Part shown: one piece after another, positions 7,324 through 17,200 of the stretch
Layout: every line of letters starts with the position of its first letter
Numbering within the stretch: position 1 is the stretch's first letter
NCBI GenBank assembly: GCA_038228695.1
Contig: JBBRPA010000017.1
Location: forward strand, 1-59,967
Reading direction: 5' to 3'
Length of the DNA: 59,967 nucleotides
From: DASVRZ01 sp038228695
Lineage (GTDB): Bacteria > Verrucomicrobiota > Verrucomicrobiia > Chthoniobacterales > DASVRZ01
Position numbers and translations under genes: made by a program
The notes under the pieces: generated by a model
Told to the model about the DNA's origin: nothing
What the model saw: only the letters and a program-made list of their open reading frames with translations
The model's database searches: none

Positions 7324-7397
7324 ATTTATGATTTATGATTTATGATTTGGAAATCGCGGGGCTTAACTCTCAATTCCTTAATCATAATTCATAAATT
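7324..7397. repeat. AT-rich heptamer repeat and inverted partner between ispF and cysS
   Basis: Three tandem copies of ATTTATG occupy 7324-7344. The sequence at about 7380-7397 (CATAATTCATAAATTCC) is nearly the inverse of the first part, so the spacer could fold into a long imperfect stem. It lies between two co-oriented genes and may attenuate transcription or be a dispersed repeat. Confidence 0.5.
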
Positions 7398-7403
7398 CCT
7401 CAG

Positions 7404-7910
7404 TTAGGCTAGGGCGATGGGTTCTGGCTTTTCCGTCACCGTTTCTACCGAGGCGACGGCCATGGCGGCGATGCCTTCTTTGCGACCGAGGAAACCTAAC
7501 ATTTCGTTGGTGGTGGCCTTGATGCCGATGAACTCCTTGGGAAGATGCAGGACGCCAGAAATTTTCTCCTGCATGGCATCAAGGTGCGGGGCGATTTTTG
7601 GCGCCTCGGCGATGAGCGTCGCGTCGATGTTAATAATTCGCCGATGCTGTGTGGCGAGGAGGATTTGCACGCGGCTGAGGATTTCCAAGCTGCTGATGCC
7701 GCGAATGGATTCGTCGGTATTGGGGAAATGATGGCCGATGTCGCGCTGGCCGGCCGCGCCAAGAATCGCGTCGGCGATGGCGTGACAGAGCACGTCCGCA
7801 TCCGAGTGTCCTTCAAGCCCCATCGCGTAAGGGATCTCTACTCCCCCCAAGACAAGGCGCCTGCCCTCGACCAAGCGGTGAACGTCGTAACCTATTCCAA
7901 CAGTTTGCAT
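7404..7910 (-). CDS. ispF: 2-C-methyl-D-erythritol 2,4-cyclodiphosphate synthase
   Basis: Catalyses the fifth step of the MEP isoprenoid pathway. The 168-aa protein shows the metal-binding DVH near the N-terminus (GYDVHRL), GHSDADVLCHAIADA, and RDIGHHFPNTD. The start was set at 7910 (MQTVGIGYDVH) because all family members begin there; the open frame runs 29 codons further upstream without family similarity. The gene is divergent from the HupE-like permease with 86 bp between starts, so a shared promoter region is likely. Confidence 0.95.
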   Translation of the reverse strand: MQTVGIGYDVHRLVEGRRLVLGGVEIPYAMGLEGHSDADVLCHAIADAILGAAGQRDIGHHFPNTDESIRGISSLEILSRVQILLATQHRRIINIDATLIAEAPKIAPHLDAMQEKISGVLHLPKEFIGIKATTNEMLGFLGRKEGIAAMAVASVETVTEKPEPIALA

Positions 7911-7996
7911 CGAAACATCCTTCGCGGAGCACGGGAGAAGATCAACCCTGTTTTGCAAAGCTTGACCTGCCCGGGAAGGCAGCTTAAAAAAACCCA

Positions 7997-8581
7997 ATGC
8001 ATAAACGTTCCTACCGTTCGGGGTTGTTCATCGTTCTTTCTGTTTTTCTCACGCCTTGGCTGGCGCAGGCCCACCCGGGATCGCACGTGCAAAGCTTCCA
8101 AGCGGGCGCGTTCCATCCGTTCTCGGGATGGGATCACATTTGCGCAATGATTGCCGTCGGACTCTGGGCCGCGCAACAGGGCGGACGGGCGGTCTGGCGA
8201 ATTCCAGCGGCATTTGTCGGGATGATGCTGCTAGGCGGAATCCTAGGCTCGTTTGGCGTGGTGTTGCCTCATTTGGAGACGGGCATTATGCTTTCGGTGC
8301 TAGTGCTTGGCCTGCTCGTTGCTGCAGCGGTTGAATTGCCCGTAGCGGCGGGCGCAATGATCGTCGGATTGTTTGCAGTCTTCCACGGTTGCGCCCACGC
8401 GGTTGAGGCGCCGATGCACTCACCTGCGCTGTCCTATTCCATCGGCTTCATTCTTTCCACGGCGGCGCTGCATCTGACCGGAGTTGGTCTGGCCACGGCG
8501 GCGACACGGCGCGGTGGCATGCAAGTGGTGCGGTTTGCCGGTTTGGCGATCGCCATCTGCGGCGCGGTCCTCCTAAGCTAA
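7997..8581 (+). CDS. HupE/UreJ-family membrane protein (probable nickel or cobalt permease)
   Basis: A 194-aa protein with a signal peptide (cleavage predicted after AQA, residue 25), then the HPG at residues 26-28 and HPFSGWDHICAM. These histidine motifs characterise HupE/UreJ proteins, which move Ni or Co ions. About five or six hydrophobic segments follow, and FHGCAHAVEAP is a second His-rich motif. No urease or hydrogenase genes are in the window, so the partner metalloenzyme is unknown. The TPR gene begins 2 bp after its stop. Confidence 0.85.
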   Translation: MHKRSYRSGLFIVLSVFLTPWLAQAHPGSHVQSFQAGAFHPFSGWDHICAMIAVGLWAAQQGGRAVWRIPAAFVGMMLLGGILGSFGVVLPHLETGIMLSVLVLGLLVAAAVELPVAAGAMIVGLFAVFHGCAHAVEAPMHSPALSYSIGFILSTAALHLTGVGLATAATRRGGMQVVRFAGLAIAICGAVLLS

Positions 8582-8583
8582 CT

Positions 8584-9111
8584 ATGGAGGGATGGACGCC
8601 GCGCAAGCTGATTCTCGCGAGCTTGGGAGTGGCTATTTTTTCTTCCGCATTGACCGGCGGAATTGTCGTCTGGCTGCTCTCAGGTCAGAAACAACCAGAG
8701 GCCGCCGTTTTTTTCCCATCGGCCCCGTCTCCATCCGTCGCCGCGCCTGCTGGCACTCCGCCTTCCGAACCAGTCGAGGCAGGCAACTGGTATTATGATC
8801 ACCAACGCTGGCCGGAGGCGATTGCAGCCTACGAAAAAGCGCTGAGTGCGGGATTAGACAATCCCGACGTGCGGACGGACTTGGGGAACTGCTACCGGTT
8901 CACCAACCGCCCGGACGCTGCGCTCGAGCAATATCAATTGGCGCAAAAACAAGATCCCAGTCACGAGCACAGCCTCTACAACCAGGCCGGCCTTTACGCC
9001 GAAGTTCTTCACGACCCGGTCAAAGCCAGCGAGGTGGCTCACGAATTTGTTCGGCGCTTTCCTAACAGCACCAGCGCTAAGACGGCAGAAAAATACTTTG
9101 CAGCGCCCTAA
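8584..9111 (+). CDS. Membrane-anchored TPR protein
   Basis: A 175-aa protein with one N-terminal transmembrane helix (about residues 10-31), a Pro/Ala-rich linker, and about three tetratricopeptide repeats (WYYDHQRWPEAIAAYEKAL, then NPDVRTDLGNCYRF and the following helices). TPRs mediate protein contacts; the partner is not evident. The stop of the permease and this start are 2 bp apart, so the two are probably cotranscribed. mnmA follows after 49 bp. Confidence 0.75.
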   Translation: MEGWTPRKLILASLGVAIFSSALTGGIVVWLLSGQKQPEAAVFFPSAPSPSVAAPAGTPPSEPVEAGNWYYDHQRWPEAIAAYEKALSAGLDNPDVRTDLGNCYRFTNRPDAALEQYQLAQKQDPSHEHSLYNQAGLYAEVLHDPVKASEVAHEFVRRFPNSTSAKTAEKYFAAP

Positions 9112-9160
9112 GCAGCGACCGGGATGACTTCCCGCGGATTTGTGCTAGCCTCAAGGCGTT

Positions 9161-10261
9161 ATGGAAAAAAAGCGCGTTCTTTTGGGCATGAGCGGCGGAG
9201 TGGACAGCTCCGTCTGCGGCCATTTGCTTAAAGAACAGGGCTACGATGTGGTCGGAGTAACGATGAAAGTCTGGCCGCAGGATTGCATGTCACGAGCCGA
9301 GGACAAATGCTGCGGGCCATCGGCGATCGCGGACGCGCGCGGGGTGGCGCACGCGCTGGGCATTCCGCATTACGTGGTTGATGAATCGAACCAGTTCGAG
9401 CAGTTGGTGATCGATTATTTTTCGAGCGAATACCAAGCCGGGCGCACGCCGAATCCCTGCGTGATGTGCAACGAGAAGCTGAAATTTGGCAATCTCTGGA
9501 CGAAGGCCAAAGCGCTCGGTTGCGACTACATCGCCACCGGCCATTACACGATCATCGAACACCACGCGGACCGCGCGGTTCTCCGCAAAGGCGTCGATCC
9601 GAAAAAGGACCAGTCCTATTTCCTTTTCAGCCTGAATCAGGATCAGCTTTCGCATGCGCTTACGCCGCTCGGCGGAATGTCGAAACCAGAAATCCGGGCG
9701 ATTGCGCGGCAGCTCGGTCTGCGGGTCGCAGACAAGGTGGACAGCCAAGAGATTTGCTTCGTGCCGGGTAACGATTACAAGGCGTTTCTGCGCGGACATC
9801 TAGGCGAGAATGAATTTCATCGCGGCGGCATTTACGACAAAGCGGGAAATTTTTTGACGGAACACGAGGGCATCGAAATGTTCACGATCGGCCAGCGTAA
9901 AGGTCTGCCCGGCGGCTCACCCCGTCCGCTCTATGTGATCGACATCGACCCAGCGACGAACAGCGTGATTGTCGGCGAGGCGGAAGATTTGGTCGCGGAG
10001 GAGTTTGAAATCGACCGCGTCAACTGGGTCAGCCGCGGGGAATTTACCGAACCCGTCGAGGTGAATGTGAAAATCCGTTACGCTCATCCCGGAGCCAACG
10101 CGACCGTTTATCCGACTGGCAATGGCACCGCTCGGGTGCGTCTGCACGAGCCGCAAAAAGCGGTCACGCCAGGACAGGCCGCCGTTTTTTACGACGGCGA
10201 CGTCTGCATCGGGGGCGGCTGGATTTGTCGGCAGCCTGCGGCAATTGTGCTGGCGAGCTAA
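9161..10261 (+). CDS. mnmA: tRNA-specific 2-thiouridylase
   Basis: Adds sulfur to U34 of tRNA-Lys, -Glu and -Gln. The PP-loop motif SGGVDS is at residues 11-16. The catalytic cysteines are Cys100 (NPCVMCNEKLKF) and Cys199 (SQEICFVPG). At 366 aa it has full length, with the C-terminal beta-barrel domains (FTIGQRKGLPGG onward). cutA starts 3 bp after the stop and is probably translationally coupled. Confidence 0.96.
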   Translation: MEKKRVLLGMSGGVDSSVCGHLLKEQGYDVVGVTMKVWPQDCMSRAEDKCCGPSAIADARGVAHALGIPHYVVDESNQFEQLVIDYFSSEYQAGRTPNPCVMCNEKLKFGNLWTKAKALGCDYIATGHYTIIEHHADRAVLRKGVDPKKDQSYFLFSLNQDQLSHALTPLGGMSKPEIRAIARQLGLRVADKVDSQEICFVPGNDYKAFLRGHLGENEFHRGGIYDKAGNFLTEHEGIEMFTIGQRKGLPGGSPRPLYVIDIDPATNSVIVGEAEDLVAEEFEIDRVNWVSRGEFTEPVEVNVKIRYAHPGANATVYPTGNGTARVRLHEPQKAVTPGQAAVFYDGDVCIGGGWICRQPAAIVLAS

Positions 10262-10264
10262 CTT

Positions 10265-10612
10265 ATGAGCGGCGTTGTCGTGGCCCTAGCCACTTTTCCA
10301 GATTCAAAAACCGCGAAATCCATCTGCCGCAAGCTGATCGAGGAACACCTCGCCGCTTGTGTTAACATCCTCCCGGCAGTGCAATCGATCTACCAATGGA
10401 AAGGCGAGATCGTGGAGGCGAAAGAGGTCATGGCCATTTTTAAAACTTCGGCGATTCACCGGGGAAAATTTCAGCAACGCCTCCTCGAGTTGCATCCTGC
10501 CGAGGTGCCCGAATGCATCCTACTCGAAGTGCTCGACGGTTCTGAAAAATACCTAAATTGGGTACGCTCGGAAGTGTTGCTCGGCAACTGGCGGAAACCG
10601 ACCGCAGATTGA
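10265..10612 (+). CDS. cutA: CutA divalent-ion tolerance-like protein
   Basis: A 115-aa member of the CutA1 family, small trimeric ferredoxin-fold cytosolic proteins linked to copper tolerance in E. coli, with no firm general function. The family patterns LAACVNILPAVQSIYQWKG and HPAEVPECILLEV are present and the length is typical. It is the last gene of the rightward run that begins with the HupE-like gene, and ends convergent with tRNA-Leu. Confidence 0.92.
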   Translation: MSGVVVALATFPDSKTAKSICRKLIEEHLAACVNILPAVQSIYQWKGEIVEAKEVMAIFKTSAIHRGKFQQRLLELHPAEVPECILLEVLDGSEKYLNWVRSEVLLGNWRKPTAD

Positions 10613-10627
10613 GAAATTAAAGAAAAA

Positions 10628-10711
10628 TACCGACGGTCGGGGTCGAACCGACACTCCCTTACGAGAACAAGATTTTGAGTCTAGCGCGTCTGCCAATTTC
10701 GCCACGTCGGC
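10628..10711 (-). tRNA. tRNA-Leu, anticodon CAA
   Basis: An 84-nt class II tRNA folds on the minus strand. The acceptor stem GCCGACG pairs with CGTCGGT (G-U at 1-72), the D-arm starts GCGAAATTGGCAGACGC, and the anticodon loop is CTCAAAA. A long variable arm and the T-arm GTCGGTTCGACCCCGAC follow. The anticodon CAA reads UUG. One T-T mismatch occurs in the anticodon stem. The 3' CCA is not encoded. Confidence 0.93.
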
Positions 10712-10748
10712 TTTTTCCTTTTTGAGTGGAGAGCGAAAATAACGGGGT

Positions 10749-11423
10749 TCAGGCGTTTTGCAAGGACTTTGGCCGACCGAGAATCTCCTGGGCAAGAATG
10801 AGCCGGCGAAGGTCGGTTCCCGCGCCAAAGACCTCCACTAGTCGTGGGACCGGAACGGCTGAAGCCGCCTCGCGCTTTTCCAAGGTTTTGAAAAAATCTG
10901 GCTCAATGATCGGGACATCGACCTGCACCGCGACGGAGATTTGCTCAGGTTCGATCGGTGGGCGGTCGAATGATTCCAGATCGAAATATCGTGCGACCGA
11001 AGGTTCCGTCTGCGCGGGTTGAGGGGGTTGAGGGGACGGCACGGGCGTGGTTGCGGCGCTGGGAGCGCTCCGCCGTTCTTCGAGTTTGCGCTCGATCCGC
11101 GCACGTTCGCGCCTGGCACGTCCGGCGGGCGAAAGCGGCGTCGGAGCCGAACCGCTGGAGGTGGTCTGCGGAGTCGGCCGGAGCGAATCCTCCGGCGGCA
11201 TGCCCAGCGCCTCCCGGAACTTTCGGATACGCTCCTGCTCGGGATCAAGTCCTTGCGCAACCGGACGCATAAGAGGTGGCGGGGTGGTGCGGCCCAATTC
11301 CTCCGAGGGCTGATTTAGATCACGATCGAGCTTGCCGAGGATTTTCTCCAAGCCGCCCTCCATGAAGAGTTTGCGGACAAGGACAATCAAACCGCCGACG
11401 AGCAGGATGAGGAGTTGTTCCAT
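10749..11423 (-). CDS. Unknown protein with N-terminal membrane helix, in the floA operon
   Basis: I do not recognise this 224-aa protein. It begins with a hydrophobic helix (residues 3-16). A long Pro/Ser/Arg-rich, probably disordered middle follows, then a conserved-looking C-terminus (FGAGTDLRRLILAQEILGRPKSL) that could form two helices. It lies 11 bp downstream of floA on the same strand, so it is probably cotranscribed and may be a FloA partner at the membrane. Composition suggests a scaffold or adaptor rather than an enzyme. Confidence 0.6.
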   Translation of the reverse strand: MEQLLILLVGGLIVLVRKLFMEGGLEKILGKLDRDLNQPSEELGRTTPPPLMRPVAQGLDPEQERIRKFREALGMPPEDSLRPTPQTTSSGSAPTPLSPAGRARRERARIERKLEERRSAPSAATTPVPSPQPPQPAQTEPSVARYFDLESFDRPPIEPEQISVAVQVDVPIIEPDFFKTLEKREAASAVPVPRLVEVFGAGTDLRRLILAQEILGRPKSLQNA

Positions 11424-11434
11424 GTTAGGAAACT

Positions 11435-12448
11435 TTATTCGCGGAGCTTAGAATCCGGAGTGGCGATGGAGGTCCGCATATTCGTGTCGGATTCCATGTT
11501 TTTCATTTTCAAGTAATCCATGATTCCGAGATTCCCGCTCCGGAAAGCCTCCGCGATGGCGAGCGGCACTTGGGCCTCGGCTTCGACAACTTTGGCGCGC
11601 ATTTCTTGGGTGCGAGCTTTCATTTCCTGTTCAGTGGCGACGGCTTGGGCGCGCTGGGCTTCGGCGCGGGCTTGGGCGGTGCGTTTGTCGGCCTCGGCCT
11701 GCTCGGCTTGCAGCTTCGCACCGATGTTTTCGCCAATGTCCACATCAGCGATGTCGATAGAAAGAATTTCGTAAGCGGTGCCGCTATCGAGGCCCTTCGC
11801 CAGCACGGTCTTGGAAATGCGGTCGGGGTTTTCGAGCACGTCTTTGTAGGAATTTGAAGAGCCGATGGAGGTAACAATGCCCTCGCCGACGCGGGCGATA
11901 ATCGTTTCCTCGGTCGCACCGCCGATGAAACGATCGAGGTTGGAGCGAACGGTCACCTTGGCTTTGGCCCGCACTCCGATGCCATCCTTGGCGACTGCAT
12001 CGATGGTGGTTTTGCCGGAAGCCGGGTTTGGACATTCGATGACGCGTGGGTTGATGCTGGTGCGAACGGCCTCAAGAACGGTTTTGCCCGTTCCCTTGGT
12101 GGCGAGGTCGATGGCGCAGGCGCGGTTGTAGTCGAGGGTGATCTGGGCTTTGCTCGCCGCAATGAGAGCGAGAACAACCTGCTGAATGTTGCCGCCAGCA
12201 AGGTAATGCGCCTCGAGAAGATCAGAGTCGATGTCGATCCCAGCCTTAACGGCGGTGATGCGTGTATCCACGATTTCGCCGACTGGCACCTTGCGGAAGC
12301 GCATGGCAACTAGGTTAAAAAATGCGACGGGCGCGTTAGCGATTTTTGCCCGGAACCAGACGCCAACGAAGTTGATGATGAGCAGAAAAAAGACCAGCAA
12401 CGCGACTGCCGCGATGCCCACCAGAACGAAAGAGATAAGTGGATTCAT
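11435..12448 (-). CDS. floA: Flotillin-like protein FloA
   Basis: A 337-aa SPFH/flotillin protein. An N-terminal membrane segment (about residues 5-27) is followed by an SPFH domain and a C-terminal coiled-coil region rich in Ala, Glu and Gln (EQAEADKRTAQARAEAQ and onward). The length matches FloA/YqfA of Bacillus. FloA organises functional membrane microdomains and is classically paired with an NfeD protein; nfeD lies directly upstream here. The four leftward genes 13827-10749 look like one operon. Confidence 0.92.
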   Translation of the reverse strand: MNPLISFVLVGIAAVALLVFFLLIINFVGVWFRAKIANAPVAFFNLVAMRFRKVPVGEIVDTRITAVKAGIDIDSDLLEAHYLAGGNIQQVVLALIAASKAQITLDYNRACAIDLATKGTGKTVLEAVRTSINPRVIECPNPASGKTTIDAVAKDGIGVRAKAKVTVRSNLDRFIGGATEETIIARVGEGIVTSIGSSNSYKDVLENPDRISKTVLAKGLDSGTAYEILSIDIADVDIGENIGAKLQAEQAEADKRTAQARAEAQRAQAVATEQEMKARTQEMRAKVVEAEAQVPLAIAEAFRSGNLGIMDYLKMKNMESDTNMRTSIATPDSKLRE

Positions 12449-12549
12449 AGAAAATTAAGTTCGGGCTTCGATTTGTCCCTGTCCAACTCGAAAAATGGAA
12501 GGATTGCGCAGGATAAGGTTAACCTTCGACAGAAAGGTCGCACCGGAGG

Positions 12550-13029
12550 CTAACCTTCAAAGGTTCCCAATGGCCGAACGACCACGCGGCTTCCAGCAAT
12601 CTGGGTGATGCAGATTTTTTCGTTGCGGGAAATGAACGTTGCCTCACTGACCACATCGACGCGCTGGTTTCCGAAACGCCCGGTGCCGGCTGGGCGGAGA
12701 TCAGTCTCGGCGATGCCCTCCTGCCCGGGGCTAAACTGAGTGGTAATGGTTCCGTGTTTTCCGCCTGCGACGGATTGGTTGGTGAGCTTTTTTCCCAGAG
12801 CGGATTCCGGGAAGACCCGCATCCAGACCCCGAATCCAGCGATCACACAAACAGTGGTCACACAAACGGCCAGCGCACCGACGGCCACGCCGTATTGGAT
12901 GAAGGTAAGCACCAAGGCGGTCGCGAGAACCATGAAACCGAAGATTCCCAGCACCCAACCTGGAACCAAAGTCTCAGCCAGAAACAGGCAGATCGCCGCA
13001 ACGAAGAGGACGACGATTAAGCTAAACAT
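12550..13029 (-). CDS. NfeD-family membrane protein, short form
   Basis: A 159-aa protein with three or four hydrophobic helices (residues 1-75) and a C-terminal OB-fold domain (GQEGIAETDLRPAGTGRFGNQRVDVVSE, ending VVVRPL). This is the short NfeD1b form without the ClpP-like protease domain. NfeD proteins partner stomatin/flotillin-type proteins, and floA follows after about 100 bp. That gap holds a 12-bp palindrome at 12515-12526. The secreted unknown protein ends 9 bp upstream. Confidence 0.88.
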   Translation of the reverse strand: MFSLIVVLFVAAICLFLAETLVPGWVLGIFGFMVLATALVLTFIQYGVAVGALAVCVTTVCVIAGFGVWMRVFPESALGKKLTNQSVAGGKHGTITTQFSPGQEGIAETDLRPAGTGRFGNQRVDVVSEATFISRNEKICITQIAGSRVVVRPLGTFEG

Positions 13030-13038
13030 GAAGAGAAT

Positions 13039-13827
13039 CTACTCGCCGGGAAGGTTTTTGTCCACGGTGCGGCGTCCGGTAAACAGCTCCTGTAAACTGC
13101 CGCCAAAGTGCTTGAAAGCGTTTTTGACGTTGCGCTTGGCGCGAACTGCGCTGCGATGGATTTTTAATTCGGTCGAGTCGTTGGGACCATCCGGTTGGTC
13201 GGCAATGCTAACCTCTTCGCTGTTGTTAACCGGTGCGGAGTCGCCAGAGCTGGCATAATCATCTCGTGAGCGAGGAGCAACGGGCCCGCGCCCGCCAAGG
13301 ACGCTACCATTGTCGGCAGAAATTCGCAGCGTCTGGACAAGAGCGCCGCTGGAATTGAAGAGTTGCACGCGCCACACCGGGGTGCCGTTCGTGGAATCGG
13401 ATTGCAGGAGATAGCCGGCGGTTGAAAAACTGATTTGCTGGCGGGCAGCCTCCTGCTCGGCAACGGTGAACGCGCCGTCGGAGTCGAGTTGCAGACGGTC
13501 GAGGTTCACGCGAGCCGCGTTGCCATACGGACTATTAACCGGTGTGCGCTGGCTAATGATCGCCCCACCGCGAACTTCGACCTCGCGAATTCCCGAACGG
13601 GAGGCGGGATCGGAAAAGGTCATCAACCAACTGCTTGGCTGACTGTTTCCGTTCAGTCCCTCGAGGTTCAGCAGGTTATCGAGATAGGGCTGGCCCTTCG
13701 ACTTACCCACCGAGTTGAGGGCATTGTAGGCGGATTCTTGGGCAATCGCGGAAAGAGCGGTGACGAACAAGCAGAGGATGGAAAATAATTTCACCCTGTA
13801 AAAAACCATCGAGTTAGTTTTCCGCAA
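13039..13827 (-). CDS. Secreted protein of unknown function, first gene of the floA operon
   Basis: I do not recognise this 262-aa protein. It has a signal peptide (hydrophobic residues 10-28, cleavage near AIAQ). The middle has a beta-rich feel (WLMTFSDPASRSGIREVEV, then TPVWRVQLFNSSGALVQTL). The C-terminus is basic (RSAVRAKRNVKNAFKHFGG). It is probably exported and soluble or periplasmic. The stop lies 9 bp before nfeD, so it belongs to that operon. The start could be Met1 or Met8, both giving a usable signal peptide. Confidence 0.65.
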   Translation of the reverse strand: MRKTNSMVFYRVKLFSILCLFVTALSAIAQESAYNALNSVGKSKGQPYLDNLLNLEGLNGNSQPSSWLMTFSDPASRSGIREVEVRGGAIISQRTPVNSPYGNAARVNLDRLQLDSDGAFTVAEQEAARQQISFSTAGYLLQSDSTNGTPVWRVQLFNSSGALVQTLRISADNGSVLGGRGPVAPRSRDDYASSGDSAPVNNSEEVSIADQPDGPNDSTELKIHRSAVRAKRNVKNAFKHFGGSLQELFTGRRTVDKNLPGE

Positions 13828-14021
13828 TCCTTTTTATTCGAGGAATTTACGGTGCTGTTTTAAGAATGCCGACCGAAAGTCGGAAAACAAGTAGCGACCT
13901 TTATCCGAGAGGTTGTTTGTTTTGCCAAAAATTCATCCAGCCTTTTTTCCCGGTTAATCTCGGTCTCGGAGAGAGTGCGCCGCCCGCAAATTGCCTATTC
14001 CAACGACTTCCAGTAAATCCC

Positions 14022-14249
14022 CTAACCTTTTTTCCCCAGGGCCCCGGCGGCAACGAGGAAGACGCCGCCCGCAAGGCACGCATAGCCGAGCAAGGGAGGA
14101 AGCGGGAAGGTTTCCGTTTTATCGGCGGCAACTTGAAGGGGGCCTAGGTCTATAACTTTTTCGCGATGGGTGAAACTAAAACCGCCTACGCTCAAAACGA
14201 TAAGGCCGATAACGATGAGGCAGATGCCAACAAGGGTGGGTGTTTTCAT
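14022..14249 (-). CDS. Small DUF3185-like membrane protein
   Basis: A 75-aa protein with two transmembrane helices (residues 5-25 and about 52-70). Between them lies FTHREKVIDLGPLQVAADK, followed by TFPLPPLLG. This HREKVIDLGP pattern is typical of small DUF3185-type membrane proteins, whose function is unknown. The gene stands between the large surface protein and the floA operon. The 13828-14021 stretch upstream of the operon shows no gene. Confidence 0.7.
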   Translation of the reverse strand: MKTPTLVGICLIVIGLIVLSVGGFSFTHREKVIDLGPLQVAADKTETFPLPPLLGYACLAGGVFLVAAGALGKKG

Positions 14250-14296
14250 AATAAATTTGGTTACCTACCCCTTCGCAGACCGGTCCGAAATCGGTT

Positions 14297-17200
14297 CTAT
14301 AATTTTGAGCGGGAGCGCAGCCGAGTCAGAACAAGGGCCGCCAATCCAGCGGCTCCGACCCAAGTGCCCGGTTCGGGCACAGCCGTGACTTCGTAGAATC
14401 CATTCCCAAGATTCACTTGTGTCGCGGCGAACCCCGACCCGAAATTAAACGCAGAAAGATTGGAAGTCTGATCCGCGTTGAAAATGAGACGATCGCTCCG
14501 TCCATCAACCAATGCGCCATCGGAGGAGCGAGTATAATTAAGAATGCTCAGGCTAAAACCATTAACAGAAAGCCCGCTAAAGGTCAGCGTGCCAACTGCC
14601 GCCGGGCCAAAGTCGATACTGGATGCGGCAGTGAGCGTGAGCAGGCCGAGTCCGACGGTGCTGGAGCCGGTGAGGGTTCCTGAAGCACTCCGACTCCGCC
14701 CGGTTCCTTCGTTCCCAGCCGTGCGAGCCAGCGAACCGCCATCGATCGCAATGCCTGCAGCGTTGCTAACACGATCGGTCGCGCTCGCCCCGGAAAGAAG
14801 CAGGGTTCCACCTGAGCTAATCTGAACGGAAGTGGTCGAACCGAGCGCATCGTTTGCAGATGCCTCGAGTTTTCCGCCGCTGACTGTCGTCGATCCCGTG
14901 AATGAGTTAGAACCGGAGAGCACCTGTGTGCCGCTGCCCGTTTTTTCCAAGTCGCCGGAACCCTGAATATCGCCCGAGAATGTGCCACTCTTATTCCCGC
15001 CACCGACCGCAAAACTGGCTCCGCCGCTCAGGGTATCAGTAGGCCCGGTCTGAACAATGCCCGATCCGCTCAGCGCTCCGATGGTTTGATCGTTGTCGTC
15101 GAGGTCGAAGGTGGCTCCGCTGGAGACACTCACGTTACCGGTCGAGTCCAGGCGGTTCGATGCGGCCAGTTGGACGGTGCCGCTGGTAATGTTAGTTCCG
15201 CCGGTGTGGAAAATCAGGCCAGACAAAATCAACGTTCCCGCACCCGTTTTTGCAAGTGCGCTGCCGGAACCGCTCAGATCGCCCGCAAGCGTGAGTGTGT
15301 CCGCATCGACTTTGATGGTTGAGTCGGCGGTGAAATTAACCGGACCGTTCCATGTGTTAGCGCCTGAGTTGCTCCGCAACGCTCCGTTTCCAGCCAATCC
15401 GACACCAGCAAGGTTGAGGGTTTCGCTCGCAACGCTGATACCGGCGCCCGGTTCATCGATCAGGAGGGTTGCCCCACTACTAACAGTCGTGGCATTGGCG
15501 ACACCAGTAGCCCCAAGGGCGGAAGCAACGTTAACCTGAACGATACCAGCGGAAATGGTGAGGTTTCCGGTGAAGGTGTTGCTGCCATTGAGATCGAGTA
15601 GATCAACTCCGGTCTTTGTGATGTTACCTGCACCGCTGATTAGACCAAGGACGTGGGTGGGAGCTGCACTAGAGATTGTTAGTCCATTGCCGCCCAAGGA
15701 TATGTTTCCAACAAGATTCAGAGACCCAGCATCGGTCGAGATGGTGGCGTTTCCGCCCAGATTAATGGATCCATTGTAAGTGTTGGCCCCGGAATTGTTT
15801 CTCAGGGTTCCGCTTATGTTGAGTATTTTTGCAGGAAACACGGTGTCGTTCTCGATCTGCAATTCCGCACCGTTGGCAAGTGAGATAGCCCCATCTATGG
15901 CACCCAGTGCAGAAGCGTTTTGGGCAACCAGAATTCCTGAATTTATGGAGGTTGCACCGCTGTATGTGTTGGTGCCGGAAAGTTTGAGAGTTCCGCCCCC
16001 GTTCTTGGTCAGGCCGCCGGTTCCACTGATCACGCCAGAAAAAATTGAGGAGTTGGTTCCGGCGGTCAGACGCCCGCTCCCAAGCGTCACATTGCCGGAG
16101 CCGGCGAACGAGGCGATTGAGGTGTTGTTGCCGCCCAGAGCGAACGTTGCACCGATCGCTATATTAACGTCTGTGCTGGTGGAAAGACGGTTGCCACCAC
16201 TCAACGCAAGCGTTCCTGCATTAACTGTGGTGCCGCCGGTGTAGGTATTGGAGCCAGAGAGAGTCAGGGTGCCATTGCCGCTTTTCACTAACCCACCCGT
16301 TCCGCTCAAGATGCCACTGAACGTAGAACTAGTGCTTCCCGTACTGAGCGCACCACTGCCAAGCGTAACGTTTCCCGCACCCGAGAGCGCAGCAGTAGTA
16401 GCCGCATAGCCCGCGAGATCGAAAGTAGCTCCACTGGAAACGTTCAGGATGTTTGCGCTATTGAGACCATTGGCAACGGCGAGTCGCAAAGTTCCCGCAT
16501 TGATGTTAGTCGCGCCGGTGTAGGTGGCGACAGACGCGAGTGTGAGTGTGCCTGCCCCAGTTTTTGTAAGACCATAAGATCCCCCAATGGCGCCTGTGGA
16601 AAGGTTAGCGGTTGCGGTATTAATAGTTACGTCGCCAGTCAAACTCACCGCTCCAACATTGAGAGCGGCCGAGTTTGCTCCGGCTACCGTCAGAGTGCTC
16701 GCGGAAAGACTGACTGCGCCGAGTGATTGCGTTACCAGCCCGGCGCCGGAAAGTCGATCCACAGAAATGGTGCTGTCGGAGAGTACGGTGACGGAATCGT
16801 TGAAGTTCGTCGAAGCATTGTTAGCCAGCGCGAGGGTTCCTCCGTTCAAAGTGATAGCTCCATTGAGAGACTGAGCTTGGCGGAGTTGGACGTTACCTTG
16901 GTTGATTTGCAGTGTTCCAGTGAATCCAGTGTTGGCATTTTGGATGATGAGGTTTCCTGTGCCAGTTTTGATAAAATTCGAGTTGGCATTTCCTGATGTT
17001 AGCACTCCGTCGCTGGCAGCGAGCTGAAGGGTTTGAGTCGAATCGATATCAAGCGTTCCCGATTGGTTGGAGACCACACTGAAAATTTTCCCGGCAGACG
17101 AGGTAAAACCGCTAGTCAGATGAAGAGTCCCTCCATTAAAGGTAACATCGTTTCCACTAGCTCCCAGATTGGCTTCACTCGAAATGTTCGTGGTGCCTCC

